A stretch of DNA of 9,619 nucleotides, from contig MIBD01000001.1 in assembly GCA_001829395.1 (NCBI GenBank), forward strand, positions 8,247-17,865, read 5' to 3'. The stretch's first letter is position 1. Each line of letters starts with the position of its first letter. Below the pieces are notes generated by a model, which worked only from the letters and a program-made list of their open reading frames with translations, was not told the DNA's origin and searched no databases. The stretch comes from Spirochaetes bacterium GWF1_49_6. Lineage in GTDB: Bacteria; Spirochaetota; Brevinematia; Brevinematales; GWF1-51-8. The translations under genes and the position numbers were made by a program. Positions 1-6,153 of the stretch are shown here, one piece after another.

Positions 1-2255
1 GACAGGTCGTTGACGCTGAAGTAGATGATCTGCCATCCCGCCTCTACGTACTCCTTCAGCAGGGTGAGGGCGTTCCGGCGGCGGTCATGGTCGAACGAGA
101 GGAACGCGTCGTCCAGCAGAAAGATATGCGGCGTCTGCGTGAAACGGTCGATCGCGATACCCATGCGGATGGCGAAGTAGAACATATTCCGCGCCCCGGT
201 GCTGAGGTCTGGAAAACGGTACTTTTCGCCCGACGAGGTAATCGCGCCGATCTCTATATCGTTCCCGCCGCGCGGGGAATTTGGCTTGATGACGGTTTCC
301 ACGCCGGTGTAGAATCCACCGGATATAGCGGTGAACGCCTTGCGGAAGCCCGGGCTGCGGAACACGCCGTTGAGGAACATATCCACATCGGACTGTATCC
401 CCGTGAACGCCGTATCCGTGATCTGGGAGTAACGGATATCCGCGTCGATCCTCAACTCCCATTCCTTGAGAGTCTCCGCGATACCGAAGAGGAGGTAGGG
501 GTTCTCGCCGGGGATAACACGTTCGATCTCGCTGTAGAACGAACGGATGCGGTCGGAGTTTTTCCCGAAGTCGCGGAGGAACGCCGAGTAGGCGGCCTGC
601 GCCCCGGAACGCGCCCCGGAGGTCGCGCTTTCTATCGATTGCCGCAGGGAGGATATTTCCGCTTCGAGCCCGTTTTTCCGTCCGTCGAGTTCCGCGAATT
701 GTTCCTCGATATATTTGATATCCGTGCCGCCCGTCTTTTTAGATATTTCCTTCTGGAGGGATTTCATCTCGTTCTGGATATAGGATTCGTTATCGTTACC
801 GAAGAATCCCCCGACCGCCCTGCGGGTCTGTTCCATCGATGAATCGAGCTCGCCCTTGCGCCCGCGAAGCTCGGAGAGCTTTCGGCACGCCGCCTCGACC
901 TGCTCCATCGACGCGTACACCAGCCGCAATTCCCGCTTGACCGCGTCGATCTCCGTTTGCCTGGCGCGGAGTTCCGCGAGCCTCCGCTCAATCGATTCTG
1001 GGGTGTTCTCATTGACTGCGGCCTGTAACGCGGCGCGGCGGCGGATAAGCGTATCGATCTCCGCGCGGGTATTCCCGATCGTCTCGTTCAGCAGGCCGGC
1101 CTGCGGCTGTAGCTGCCCGGAGACGTGGTTTCCCTGGCGGGGCGCGGCGATTGCGAATATAATGCCCGCGGTACCCGGGAGAAAGAACGCGATGGAGAGA
1201 AGCAGGAGGACGATAGGGTCGAAGTCGAGTTTTTTCATCATCGCGAGAATAGTCAGCGCAATCCCGCCCAGCCCGATCGCGGTAAAGACCGATGCGATCA
1301 CCGTCAGCGCCGTACGCGAGCCCGCAGGTTTGGCATTCCCCGTACTCCGGGAAAGCCCGTCCAGTTCGGCCTGTTTCCTGCGGAGGTATTCCTCTTTTTC
1401 GGCGATACTTCTGTCGAACTCGGTCAGATTATTATTATCGGATTTCAGGCTTTTCAGCTTCTGTTCTTCTATCGCGATCTCTCCGTCGAGACGGACAGAT
1501 TCCCGTTCGGCGTCGATCCAATCCTTACGGATTTTCTCCGGGCCGCGCGCCTCAAGGGCGGCGAGTTCCTCGTTATTTTTCTTTTTCTCGTCGATCAGCC
1601 GGAAGTAGGTGAACCCCGCGTCGTATTTTCTCTGGAGGTCGTTGACCTGCAGACCGGCCTGCTGACGCTCCCATTCGGCGCGTACCTCGGCGTAATCTGC
1701 GGTTAGCCCCGTGAGACGCTCGCGCGCGGACTTGGCGCGCCCGATTTCCCCGCACGCATGGACGACCGCCTCACGGTACTGCGCGGCGTTTTTCCGAAGC
1801 TGCATCAGCCAGCTCGCGTTGGTGCGTACCCCGAGGAGTTCGCCTAATTCCGCGTTGATCTTAGTGAAAATTCCGTCCCGCCCGTACAGCACTTCTTTGA
1901 TGTCCGTATTCCAGTAATCCTTCGATTCGATGTCCTTGCCGGATTTCCACGACCAACGGATATCTCCCTCGCGGATAACGAGCAGGGAGGCGTAGTCGGC
2001 GAGATGCTCCGGTAACGGATCGCCGCCTGTGGTGATTTTTACGTCGCACGTGTCCTGAAAACGCGGGTTGATGACGGTATCGGCGGGAGATTTGGATTTC
2101 CCCTTGGACGGCTGGAAAAGCTCGCGGATCAGGACGTCCGAAAGGGTGGTCTTTCCCCGTTCGTTATTCCCGACAATCAGGGTGACGGGTTCGAAGGTAA
2201 CGGTCTGCTTTTTCAGCGGGCCGGCCTGACGGATATCTGCTTCTATGATTTTCAT
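1..2255 (-). CDS. Membrane-anchored SMC/Rad50-like (YhaN-type) ATPase, C-terminus cut off by window edge
   Basis: Seen: the frame is open from ATG at 2255 to base 3, at least 751 codons without a stop. Walker A is G29-NNERGK-T36. Long Glu/Lys/Arg-rich coiled-coil stretches span about residues 140-310 and 375-560, interrupted by two hydrophobic helices (about 316-340 and 348-371). The ABC-type signature is LSTGAR at 684-689, Walker B is IFLLDD at 711-716, and a D-loop-like SFDHDRR is at 720-726. The order (Walker A, coil, membrane hairpin, coil, signature, Walker B) is that of YhaN-like relatives of SbcC/Rad50. Known: such ATPases often pair with an SbcD-like metallophosphoesterase; none is in the window, so a partner would have to lie to the left. 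Inferred: a membrane-tethered ATPase acting on DNA ends or chromosome organisation. Odd: the segment where the H-loop His is expected reads FSVND (746-750). The SD before 2255 is weak. The gene is GC-rich, unlike the methyltransferase gene 28 bases upstream, with which it may be co-transcribed. RecF/RecN-like assignment is less likely because of the membrane hairpin. Confidence 0.85.
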   Translation of the reverse strand, partial: MKIIEADIRQAGPLKKQTVTFEPVTLIVGNNERGKTTLSDVLIRELFQPSKGKSKSPADTVINPRFQDTCDVKITTGGDPLPEHLADYASLLVIREGDIRWSWKSGKDIESKDYWNTDIKEVLYGRDGIFTKINAELGELLGVRTNASWLMQLRKNAAQYREAVVHACGEIGRAKSARERLTGLTADYAEVRAEWERQQAGLQVNDLQRKYDAGFTYFRLIDEKKKNNEELAALEARGPEKIRKDWIDAERESVRLDGEIAIEEQKLKSLKSDNNNLTEFDRSIAEKEEYLRRKQAELDGLSRSTGNAKPAGSRTALTVIASVFTAIGLGGIALTILAMMKKLDFDPIVLLLLSIAFFLPGTAGIIFAIAAPRQGNHVSGQLQPQAGLLNETIGNTRAEIDTLIRRRAALQAAVNENTPESIERRLAELRARQTEIDAVKRELRLVYASMEQVEAACRKLSELRGRKGELDSSMEQTRRAVGGFFGNDNESYIQNEMKSLQKEISKKTGGTDIKYIEEQFAELDGRKNGLEAEISSLRQSIESATSGARSGAQAAYSAFLRDFGKNSDRIRSFYSEIERVIPGENPYLLFGIAETLKEWELRIDADIRYSQITDTAFTGIQSDVDMFLNGVFRSPGFRKAFTAISGGFYTGVETVIKPNSPRGGNDIEIGAITSSGEKYRFPDLSTGARNMFYFAIRMGIAIDRFTQTPHIFLLDDAFLSFDHDRRRNALTLLKEYVEAGWQIIYFSVNDL

Positions 2256-2281
2256 GCGTTACCCGGAGATACAGGAAATTT

Positions 2282-3049
2282 TTATTTCCACTGCTTATTC
2301 TGTTTCAGGAATTTGACGAGGTGAGTAACGTCCGGAATAATACTCGTATCGTCGATGAGGTTTTTATTGGGGGGAGCGACTTTCTGGGCGACGATAATAA
2401 TATTCCGGCCAAGACGCGGAAATACCCGTGAAAATACCCTCATCCAAGTGGGAAGGTACGGGATATCTGTTCCGAGCCGCCTGACAATTTTAAACCCGTG
2501 CGCCTTCAGCAGGAGTTTTACGAGGCGGTAGGTGTATTCCCGTATATGAATCGAACGGTACCTAGCCCCGAGGTAGGGGGGAAGGTCAAAAATCCACTGC
2601 ATGATAATCGAGATAATATGCGTCGAATTAGGAAACGTCAGGATGAGGTAGCCGTTGTCATTCATGTTGTGGTTTATCGAATACAGCATATTATCCGGGA
2701 GCAGCAGGTGCTCGATTATTTCTCCGCATAGGGCAAGGTCGAATTTTTTCTTGAGCAGAAAGCTGTCTTCCAGGTTGGCGACCGCACCGTCGATTCCCAT
2801 ACTCTTTAATGTTGCCACGGTATCGGGAACAAGGTCGACGCCAAAGGCGTAACTTTTCGGGTAAACTTTTTTTATCTCGGAGAGTATTTCCCCTCCGCAG
2901 ACACCGTAATCGATGATTGATGGGGCATCTTTATTAATATGCTTCAGGGATTTTATAGAGTGTTCAAACATGAGTTTATACCGCAGTACCCACATCCGGG
3001 TTTTACTGCGGTCATCGAATGACCGAATCTGCATAGCTGTGTTATCCAT
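2282..3049 (-). CDS. Class I SAM-dependent methyltransferase (Methyltransf_11/23-like), paralogue of 6154-6825
   Basis: A 255-residue protein with a Rossmann-type methyltransferase core. The SAM-binding loop is IIDYGVCGG (45-53), the acidic residue ending strand 2 is D72 in FGVD, and the strand-4 segment DLALCGEIIEH is at 104-114. The C-terminal part (about 139-223) has ARYRS, HIREYT, KAHGF and VFPRLGRNIIIVAQK. That part aligns by eye with the end of the protein at 6154-6825, so the two are paralogues. The last 32 residues (224-255) are an extra tail absent from the paralogue. Start at 3049 is supported by GAGGA a few bases upstream and by a sigma-70-like promoter (3080-3108). A later in-frame Met (residue 6) is less well placed. 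Such proteins are common in surface polysaccharide loci, where they methylate sugars or lipid-linked intermediates. The substrate here is unknown, and a small-molecule methylase is possible. The next gene on the strand, the ATPase, may be read from the same transcript. Confidence 0.88.
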   Translation of the reverse strand: MDNTAMQIRSFDDRSKTRMWVLRYKLMFEHSIKSLKHINKDAPSIIDYGVCGGEILSEIKKVYPKSYAFGVDLVPDTVATLKSMGIDGAVANLEDSFLLKKKFDLALCGEIIEHLLLPDNMLYSINHNMNDNGYLILTFPNSTHIISIIMQWIFDLPPYLGARYRSIHIREYTYRLVKLLLKAHGFKIVRRLGTDIPYLPTWMRVFSRVFPRLGRNIIIVAQKVAPPNKNLIDDTSIIPDVTHLVKFLKQNKQWK

Positions 3050-3079
3050 AAATTCCTCGCCCTGAAAAACAATAGTAAA

Positions 3080-3108
3080 ATATTAACGGTGTGAATATGA
3101 AAAGTCAA
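3080..3108 (-). promoter_or_regulatory. Sigma-70-type promoter for the 3049-2282 methyltransferase gene
   Basis: Read on the minus strand, TTGACT (3108-3103) is followed after 17 bases by TAATAT (3085-3080). The -35 matches consensus at 5 of 6 positions and the -10 at 4 of 6. The expected transcript start is near 3073, giving a leader of about 24 bases with a GAGGA Shine-Dalgarno site. The -35 box lies 41 bases from that of the divergent promoter at 3150-3179. Confidence 0.6.
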
Positions 3109-3149
3109 CTTAATTATCGAAACGCGGGGTTAGAATTGAGAACTACATT

Positions 3150-3179
3150 TTGACAGAATTATCTTTTCGGGTATATAAT
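3150..3179 (+). promoter_or_regulatory. Consensus sigma-70 promoter for the 3227 methyltransferase gene
   Basis: TTGACA (3150-3155), an 18-base spacer and TATAAT (3174-3179): both hexamers match consensus exactly. The transcript should start near 3186. The leader of about 40 bases carries AAGGAGG at 3212-3218, 8 bases before the ATG at 3227. This predicts high basal expression without an activator, unless a repressor acts in the divergent region. Confidence 0.82.
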
Positions 3180-3226
3180 ATTGCTCTTAAAATCGAATCA
3201 CTATAGTTATTAAGGAGGAGAGTAGT

Positions 3227-4000
3227 ATGCATCCGATTAACAGATTTTTCGGTCATCTCGGATATCATGTATCAGTTACCAGAGAAAATCAGCCCCTGAC
3301 CAAGGAATGGCTTGATGAGTACAAAGCGTTTAAGAAAAATTTTCGGTATTATGCGAAAGAATTAAAAATCAATCCCAGAGGCTTCAAAATCGTTAAAGCA
3401 TTACAATACGAAAACGGTCTTCATCCCGCGAATTATAAAGATTTTGAATGCGGATTTTCCGCTTCTCAAATCAGGCGGGTTAAGCCGGAAAACATCCTAG
3501 ACATAGGGTCTTACCGGCATTTCATTCTCGGACTGCTATCCGCATATAAACTCACGACAATAGATGTACGGGATAGGGTGCCTGTATGCGAAAATGAGAC
3601 GGTGTTAACATGTGATGCGAAAAAGTTGGATATCCCGGATAACAAATTCGAGGTAGTTTTATCTTTAAGCGCTATCGAGCATTTCGGTCTAGGGAGATAC
3701 GGGGACGATTTCGATTTGGAAGGGGATAAAAAATCTTGTATGGAAATGATCCGCGTCCTTAAGCCCGGAGGGAGACTTATTTTTACTACGATGATCGCAA
3801 AGAAACAGGCGGTTATGCTTTACAACGCGGGACGGGTCTATAGTTATGAAATGATTCAGAATTTGTGCTCCGGTTTGGAATTGGAAGAAGAAACGTTCTT
3901 CAGCAAAAAGTTAAACCGTTTCTGTACTTTTAATGAAGTTACAGAATCGACCAGCGGGTTATGGGACTCCTATTGCGGTTGCTGGCGGAAAAAGAAATAG
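3227..4000 (+). CDS. Putative DUF268-like SAM-dependent methyltransferase
   Basis: A 257-residue protein. The start is fixed by a full AAGGAGG 8 bases upstream. The core shows ILDIGSYRHF (90-99) in the place of motif I, an acidic strand-2 end in TIDVRD (D113), the block SAIEHFGLGRYGD (148-160), and LKPGG (178-182) followed by a hydrophobic strand. The EHxGLGRYGD block followed by a conserved turn, then LKPGG and a VY-containing stretch (RVYSYEMI, 203-210), resembles what I know of the DUF268 family and related methyltransferases of polysaccharide loci. Odd: the SAM loop lacks the usual GxGxG (DIGSYRHF), so SAM binding is plausible but not proven by the motif. The N-terminal 80 residues are charged and helical and lie outside the core. 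The gene has its own promoter and no clear terminator; the 120 bases behind it are AT-rich. The substrate is unknown, and a glycan target is inferred only from the neighbours. Confidence 0.83.
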   Translation: MHPINRFFGHLGYHVSVTRENQPLTKEWLDEYKAFKKNFRYYAKELKINPRGFKIVKALQYENGLHPANYKDFECGFSASQIRRVKPENILDIGSYRHFILGLLSAYKLTTIDVRDRVPVCENETVLTCDAKKLDIPDNKFEVVLSLSAIEHFGLGRYGDDFDLEGDKKSCMEMIRVLKPGGRLIFTTMIAKKQAVMLYNAGRVYSYEMIQNLCSGLELEEETFFSKKLNRFCTFNEVTESTSGLWDSYCGCWRKKK

Positions 4001-4064
4001 CGCGGATAATAAAATATAAAAATATCCGTATAAGATGTTATATAAAATAATAGTTTAAAAATAT

Positions 4065-4093
4065 TTGACAAAACCTTACAGGGGATGTATAAT
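4065..4093 (+). promoter_or_regulatory. Perfect-consensus sigma-70 promoter of the lipoprotein gene
   Basis: TTGACA (4065-4070), exactly 17 bases, then TATAAT (4088-4093). The transcript start is expected near 4100. A possible in-frame ATG at 4085 lies upstream of the -10 box and would not be in this mRNA, so it cannot be the start codon. GGAGG at 4111-4115 sits 5 bases before the ATG at 4121 and fixes the start there. Confidence 0.88.
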
Positions 4094-4120
4094 ACGCCTA
4101 TTATTTTATTGGAGGTTCTT

Positions 4121-5137
4121 ATGAAGAAAGGTTTTTGGTTCGTTTCAGCATTTTTGATGCTGCTTACCATCGGGTGTAGCGGTGTATTAGATGAAGGCGA
4201 TGTCGGTTCAGTTCGTGTCGTTATCGGTTCGCCATCGGCTAGCGCTTCCTCATTCACACCACAGGTTTTTCAGCCTTTATTCGCCGGCGGTTCCGCCGCA
4301 ATCGATAAAGGTGTGATTACCCTCACTAAGGGTAGTCAGCGTATCGATAAAAATTTCGATTATACGAATTCCCCGATCGATTTGTCTATTACTTCTCTTC
4401 AGGTTGGAAATTGGAATATTTACGTGGCGCTATACGATGCGGACGGCTTTAAAATCTACGAGGGTTCTTCGACTGTTACTATCAAAAAGGGTGTCACCAG
4501 CACCGCCAGCATTACCGTTTCAGCGGTGACAGGAAATCTCGAAATCATCATCGACGTGCCCGGCCCGTTTTTAGTGCTCGATGAGAACTTCGACGACGGC
4601 GTAGCCAACGGATGGACTTTAGCTCAGGGAATTGGAACTATTACAAATGGAGAATACCATATTAAAGGTGTATCCGGCGTACCTCAGATGGGTGGTTATC
4701 TGCTTTATGGCGCTGGTAATACAGCTTTGTCAAATTATGTGTTCGAATTCGATTTTAAAGGGGTTGAAGGATATGCCGATGATTTGCGTCCCGATGTAAT
4801 GTTTAGGATTCAGAGCTGGGGGGCTTCATATAGTCTTTATCGCATAGACTTTTTCCCAATGGATAATATCGGAAATCCGGGTTACTGGTCATGCGCTGAA
4901 TATAACGGGACATGGGGTACGCCTGGATCGATCTCTAACGGCAATTCGAACTTGTTTGTCCGCGAATGGAATCATGGCGAAATCTCTGTTATCGGAAACT
5001 TGATCAGAATATATATTAACGGCGGGTTGTTACTCCAATACACCGATCCAACCCCGATGCTTTACGGTGGTATCGGTCTTGCGACTATGTGGACTACTGA
5101 AACTGTCTACGACAATGTAAAGCTCTGGTTATATTAG
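4121..5137 (+). CDS. Secreted lipoprotein with Ig-like and concanavalin-A/LamG-like beta-sandwich domains
   Basis: A 338-residue protein. Residues 1-18 form a type II signal peptide: KK, a hydrophobic stretch and TIG before Cys19, which would be lipidated. The lipobox has Thr at -3 with Leu at -4 and -5, a relaxed form often met in spirochaetes. Residues about 28-147 alternate short beta strands (GSVRVVIGS, WNIYVALYDADG, GNLEIIIDVP) and look like an Ig-like or fibronectin-like sandwich. Residues about 151-338 start with DENFDDGVANGWT and end with IRIYING, a GGIGLATM strand and VYDNVKLWLY. This is the usual pattern of a concanavalin-A/LamG or DUF1080-type carbohydrate-associated jelly roll. 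I see no obvious catalytic pair. Inferred role: a cell-surface protein that binds glycan or another surface ligand. The gene has its own promoter and terminator, so it is transcribed alone. Confidence 0.85.
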   Translation: MKKGFWFVSAFLMLLTIGCSGVLDEGDVGSVRVVIGSPSASASSFTPQVFQPLFAGGSAAIDKGVITLTKGSQRIDKNFDYTNSPIDLSITSLQVGNWNIYVALYDADGFKIYEGSSTVTIKKGVTSTASITVSAVTGNLEIIIDVPGPFLVLDENFDDGVANGWTLAQGIGTITNGEYHIKGVSGVPQMGGYLLYGAGNTALSNYVFEFDFKGVEGYADDLRPDVMFRIQSWGASYSLYRIDFFPMDNIGNPGYWSCAEYNGTWGTPGSISNGNSNLFVREWNHGEISVIGNLIRIYINGGLLLQYTDPTPMLYGGIGLATMWTTETVYDNVKLWLY

Positions 5138-5152
5138 GTAAAAATTATTCGG

Positions 5153-5177
5153 GCGGGGCAATCGTTGCCCCGCTTTT
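5153..5177 (+). terminator. Intrinsic terminator behind the lipoprotein gene
   Basis: A perfect 9-bp stem, GCGGGGCAA (5153-5161) and TTGCCCCGC (5165-5173), encloses a TCG loop and runs straight into TTTT (5174-5177), then ATTCTTT. It begins 16 bases after the stop codon at 5137. This should separate the lipoprotein transcript from the methyltransferase gene that follows. Confidence 0.9.
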
Positions 5178-5220
5178 ATTCTTTAAAACACATAGGTTTT
5201 TCGCAAATCAGTATCCATAC

Positions 5221-5249
5221 TTGATATAATTTTTTTAATGATATATAAT
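5221..5249 (+). promoter_or_regulatory. Promoter region of the 5279 methyltransferase gene, two overlapping candidates
   Basis: Candidate A is TTGATA (5221-5226), 17 bases, TATAAT (5244-5249), with a start near 5256. Candidate B is an extended -10, TGATATAAT (5222-5230), with a start near 5237 but only a poor -35 (TTCGCA at 5200-5205, 19-base spacer). Both could be used. They differ in whether the whole inverted repeat at 5251-5271 is in the mRNA: it would be complete only from candidate B. Confidence 0.65.
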
Positions 5250-5250
5250 A

Positions 5251-5271
5251 ATCCTTAATATCATTAAGGAT
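5251..5271 (+). promoter_or_regulatory. Perfect 9-bp inverted repeat covering the Shine-Dalgarno site
   Basis: ATCCTTAAT (5251-5259) and ATTAAGGAT (5263-5271) are exact reverse complements separated by ATC. The right arm contains the AAGGA (5266-5270) that serves the TTG start at 5279. As RNA this would be a hairpin masking the ribosome site. As DNA it is an operator-like palindrome just downstream of the -10 box. The sequence cannot decide between the two, and the stem is AT-rich and only moderately stable. Confidence 0.6.
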
Positions 5272-5278
5272 AAAGAAA

Positions 5279-5983
5279 TTGAAACAAGTCATTAAATCCA
5301 TAAAAAGTGTAATAAAAAAAGAAGGGTTGTTTCGGGGATTGATCATTATCCCATTGCGAATCATTCAGTATCTTTACTATAAGACCTTTAAAAAACGCAG
5401 CTTCACGGTTGGGGGAAAAGCTTATCCCTATTTTTATCATCTCCGTAACGCGACGTTTCTGAAGGAACGCGCCGTTGAAATCGCAATCGGAATAGATTTG
5501 TTGAACGAGTACCGCGGAAAATCAATTCTTGAAGTCGGAAATGTCATGGATCAGTATTATCCCGTTCCGCACGATGTCGTGGATAAGTATGAAAAGGGTG
5601 AAGGTGTTATCAACGAAGATATTATTACTTATAAGCCCGGGAAAAAGTATGATTTAATAATTACTATATCAACAATGGAGCATGTAGGCTGGGATGAGAC
5701 ACCGCGTACAAAAGACAAATTCATTGCTGCTCTCAATTACCTAAAAGAATTATTAGATAAAGGTGGGTTATTATTTGTAACAATTCCAATCGGATACAAC
5801 GATGATATTGATAATTCCCTGCGTGAAAAAAAATTTCCGCTATCAGATGTACATTATATGAAAAAAACCGGAAAAGACTGTAGGTGGACAGAGTCAAAAT
5901 ATGAGGAAGTGAAAGATATAAAATGCAATTTAAAGTACCTGAGCGCTAATGCACTCTTAGTAGGATTTTATAAAAAAGCATAG
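5279..5983 (+). CDS. Class I SAM-dependent methyltransferase-like protein, TTG start
   Basis: A 234-residue protein. The TTG start is supported by AAGGA 8 bases upstream, and the first in-frame ATG (residue 90) would remove the start of the core. Residues 1-40 are basic and partly hydrophobic (LIIIPLRIIQYLYY, 21-34) and could touch the membrane. The methyltransferase-like core has ILEVGNV (83-89), DKYEKGEGVINED (102-114), DLIITISTMEHVGWDE (125-140) and KGGLLFVTIP (161-170). The EVGNV / DKYE..GVINED / MEHVGWDE set recalls a group of uncharacterised proteins from polysaccharide loci. Motif I lacks GxGxG, so the cofactor use is inferred from the fold pattern. Together with its poly-A-rich codons it is the most AT-rich gene of the window, which may mark a separate origin. 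No clear terminator follows. Confidence 0.8.
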   Translation: MKQVIKSIKSVIKKEGLFRGLIIIPLRIIQYLYYKTFKKRSFTVGGKAYPYFYHLRNATFLKERAVEIAIGIDLLNEYRGKSILEVGNVMDQYYPVPHDVVDKYEKGEGVINEDIITYKPGKKYDLIITISTMEHVGWDETPRTKDKFIAALNYLKELLDKGGLLFVTIPIGYNDDIDNSLREKKFPLSDVHYMKKTGKDCRWTESKYEEVKDIKCNLKYLSANALLVGFYKKA

Positions 5984-6096
5984 CGTGTGATTATCGGAAA
6001 GTTCTCTTGTTGGCATATTTTTATCCGTCATTTTTTACATATCTGCCGTATTAAATAGCATTGTAAAATCTTCAAAGTCCTTCTCTCCCTGTGAAA

Positions 6097-6125
6097 TTGA
6101 CAAACGGCAGGCCGCGTATTAAAAT
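6097..6125 (+). promoter_or_regulatory. Sigma-70 promoter of the 6154-9420 two-gene operon
   Basis: TTGACA (6097-6102), 17 bases, TAAAAT (6120-6125): 6 of 6 and 5 of 6 consensus matches. The expected start is near 6132, giving a leader of about 22 bases. The promoter lies inside the upstream extension of the reading frame (possible GTG at 6091), which therefore is probably not translated. Confidence 0.72.
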
Positions 6126-6143
6126 TACGGAACGCCGAACTTT

Positions 6144-6148
6144 AGGAG
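6144..6148 (+). promoter_or_regulatory. Shine-Dalgarno site that sets the GTG start at 6154
   Basis: AGGAG at 6144-6148 lies 5 bases before GTG at 6154. The alternative GTG at 6091 is preceded by a pyrimidine-rich stretch without any SD-like sequence and lies upstream of the -35 box. Confidence 0.7.
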
Positions 6149-6153
6149 CGATT

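Noticed and set aside
87..1706. Several long plus-strand open frames (87-842, 856-1608, 1125-1706) opposite the ATPase gene
   Set aside because: They are antisense to a continuous 751-codon frame with clear ATPase motifs, lack SD sites and give Arg/Ser-rich low-quality proteins typical of shadows in GC-rich DNA.
1..2255. The ATPase together with a methyltransferase as a phage-defence (restriction-like) pair
   Set aside because: The methyltransferase lacks DNA-methylase motifs (no DPPY/NPPY, no PC motif) and resembles small-substrate glycan enzymes; no nuclease is visible in the window.
4003..4028. CGGATA/TATCCG inverted repeat behind the 3227 gene as a terminator
   Set aside because: Only 6 bp with a 14-base loop and no T run; too weak to call.
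3970..4257. 95-codon minus-strand frame across the start of the lipoprotein gene
   Set aside because: It would overlap the perfect lipoprotein promoter and signal peptide, and its own start has no SD.
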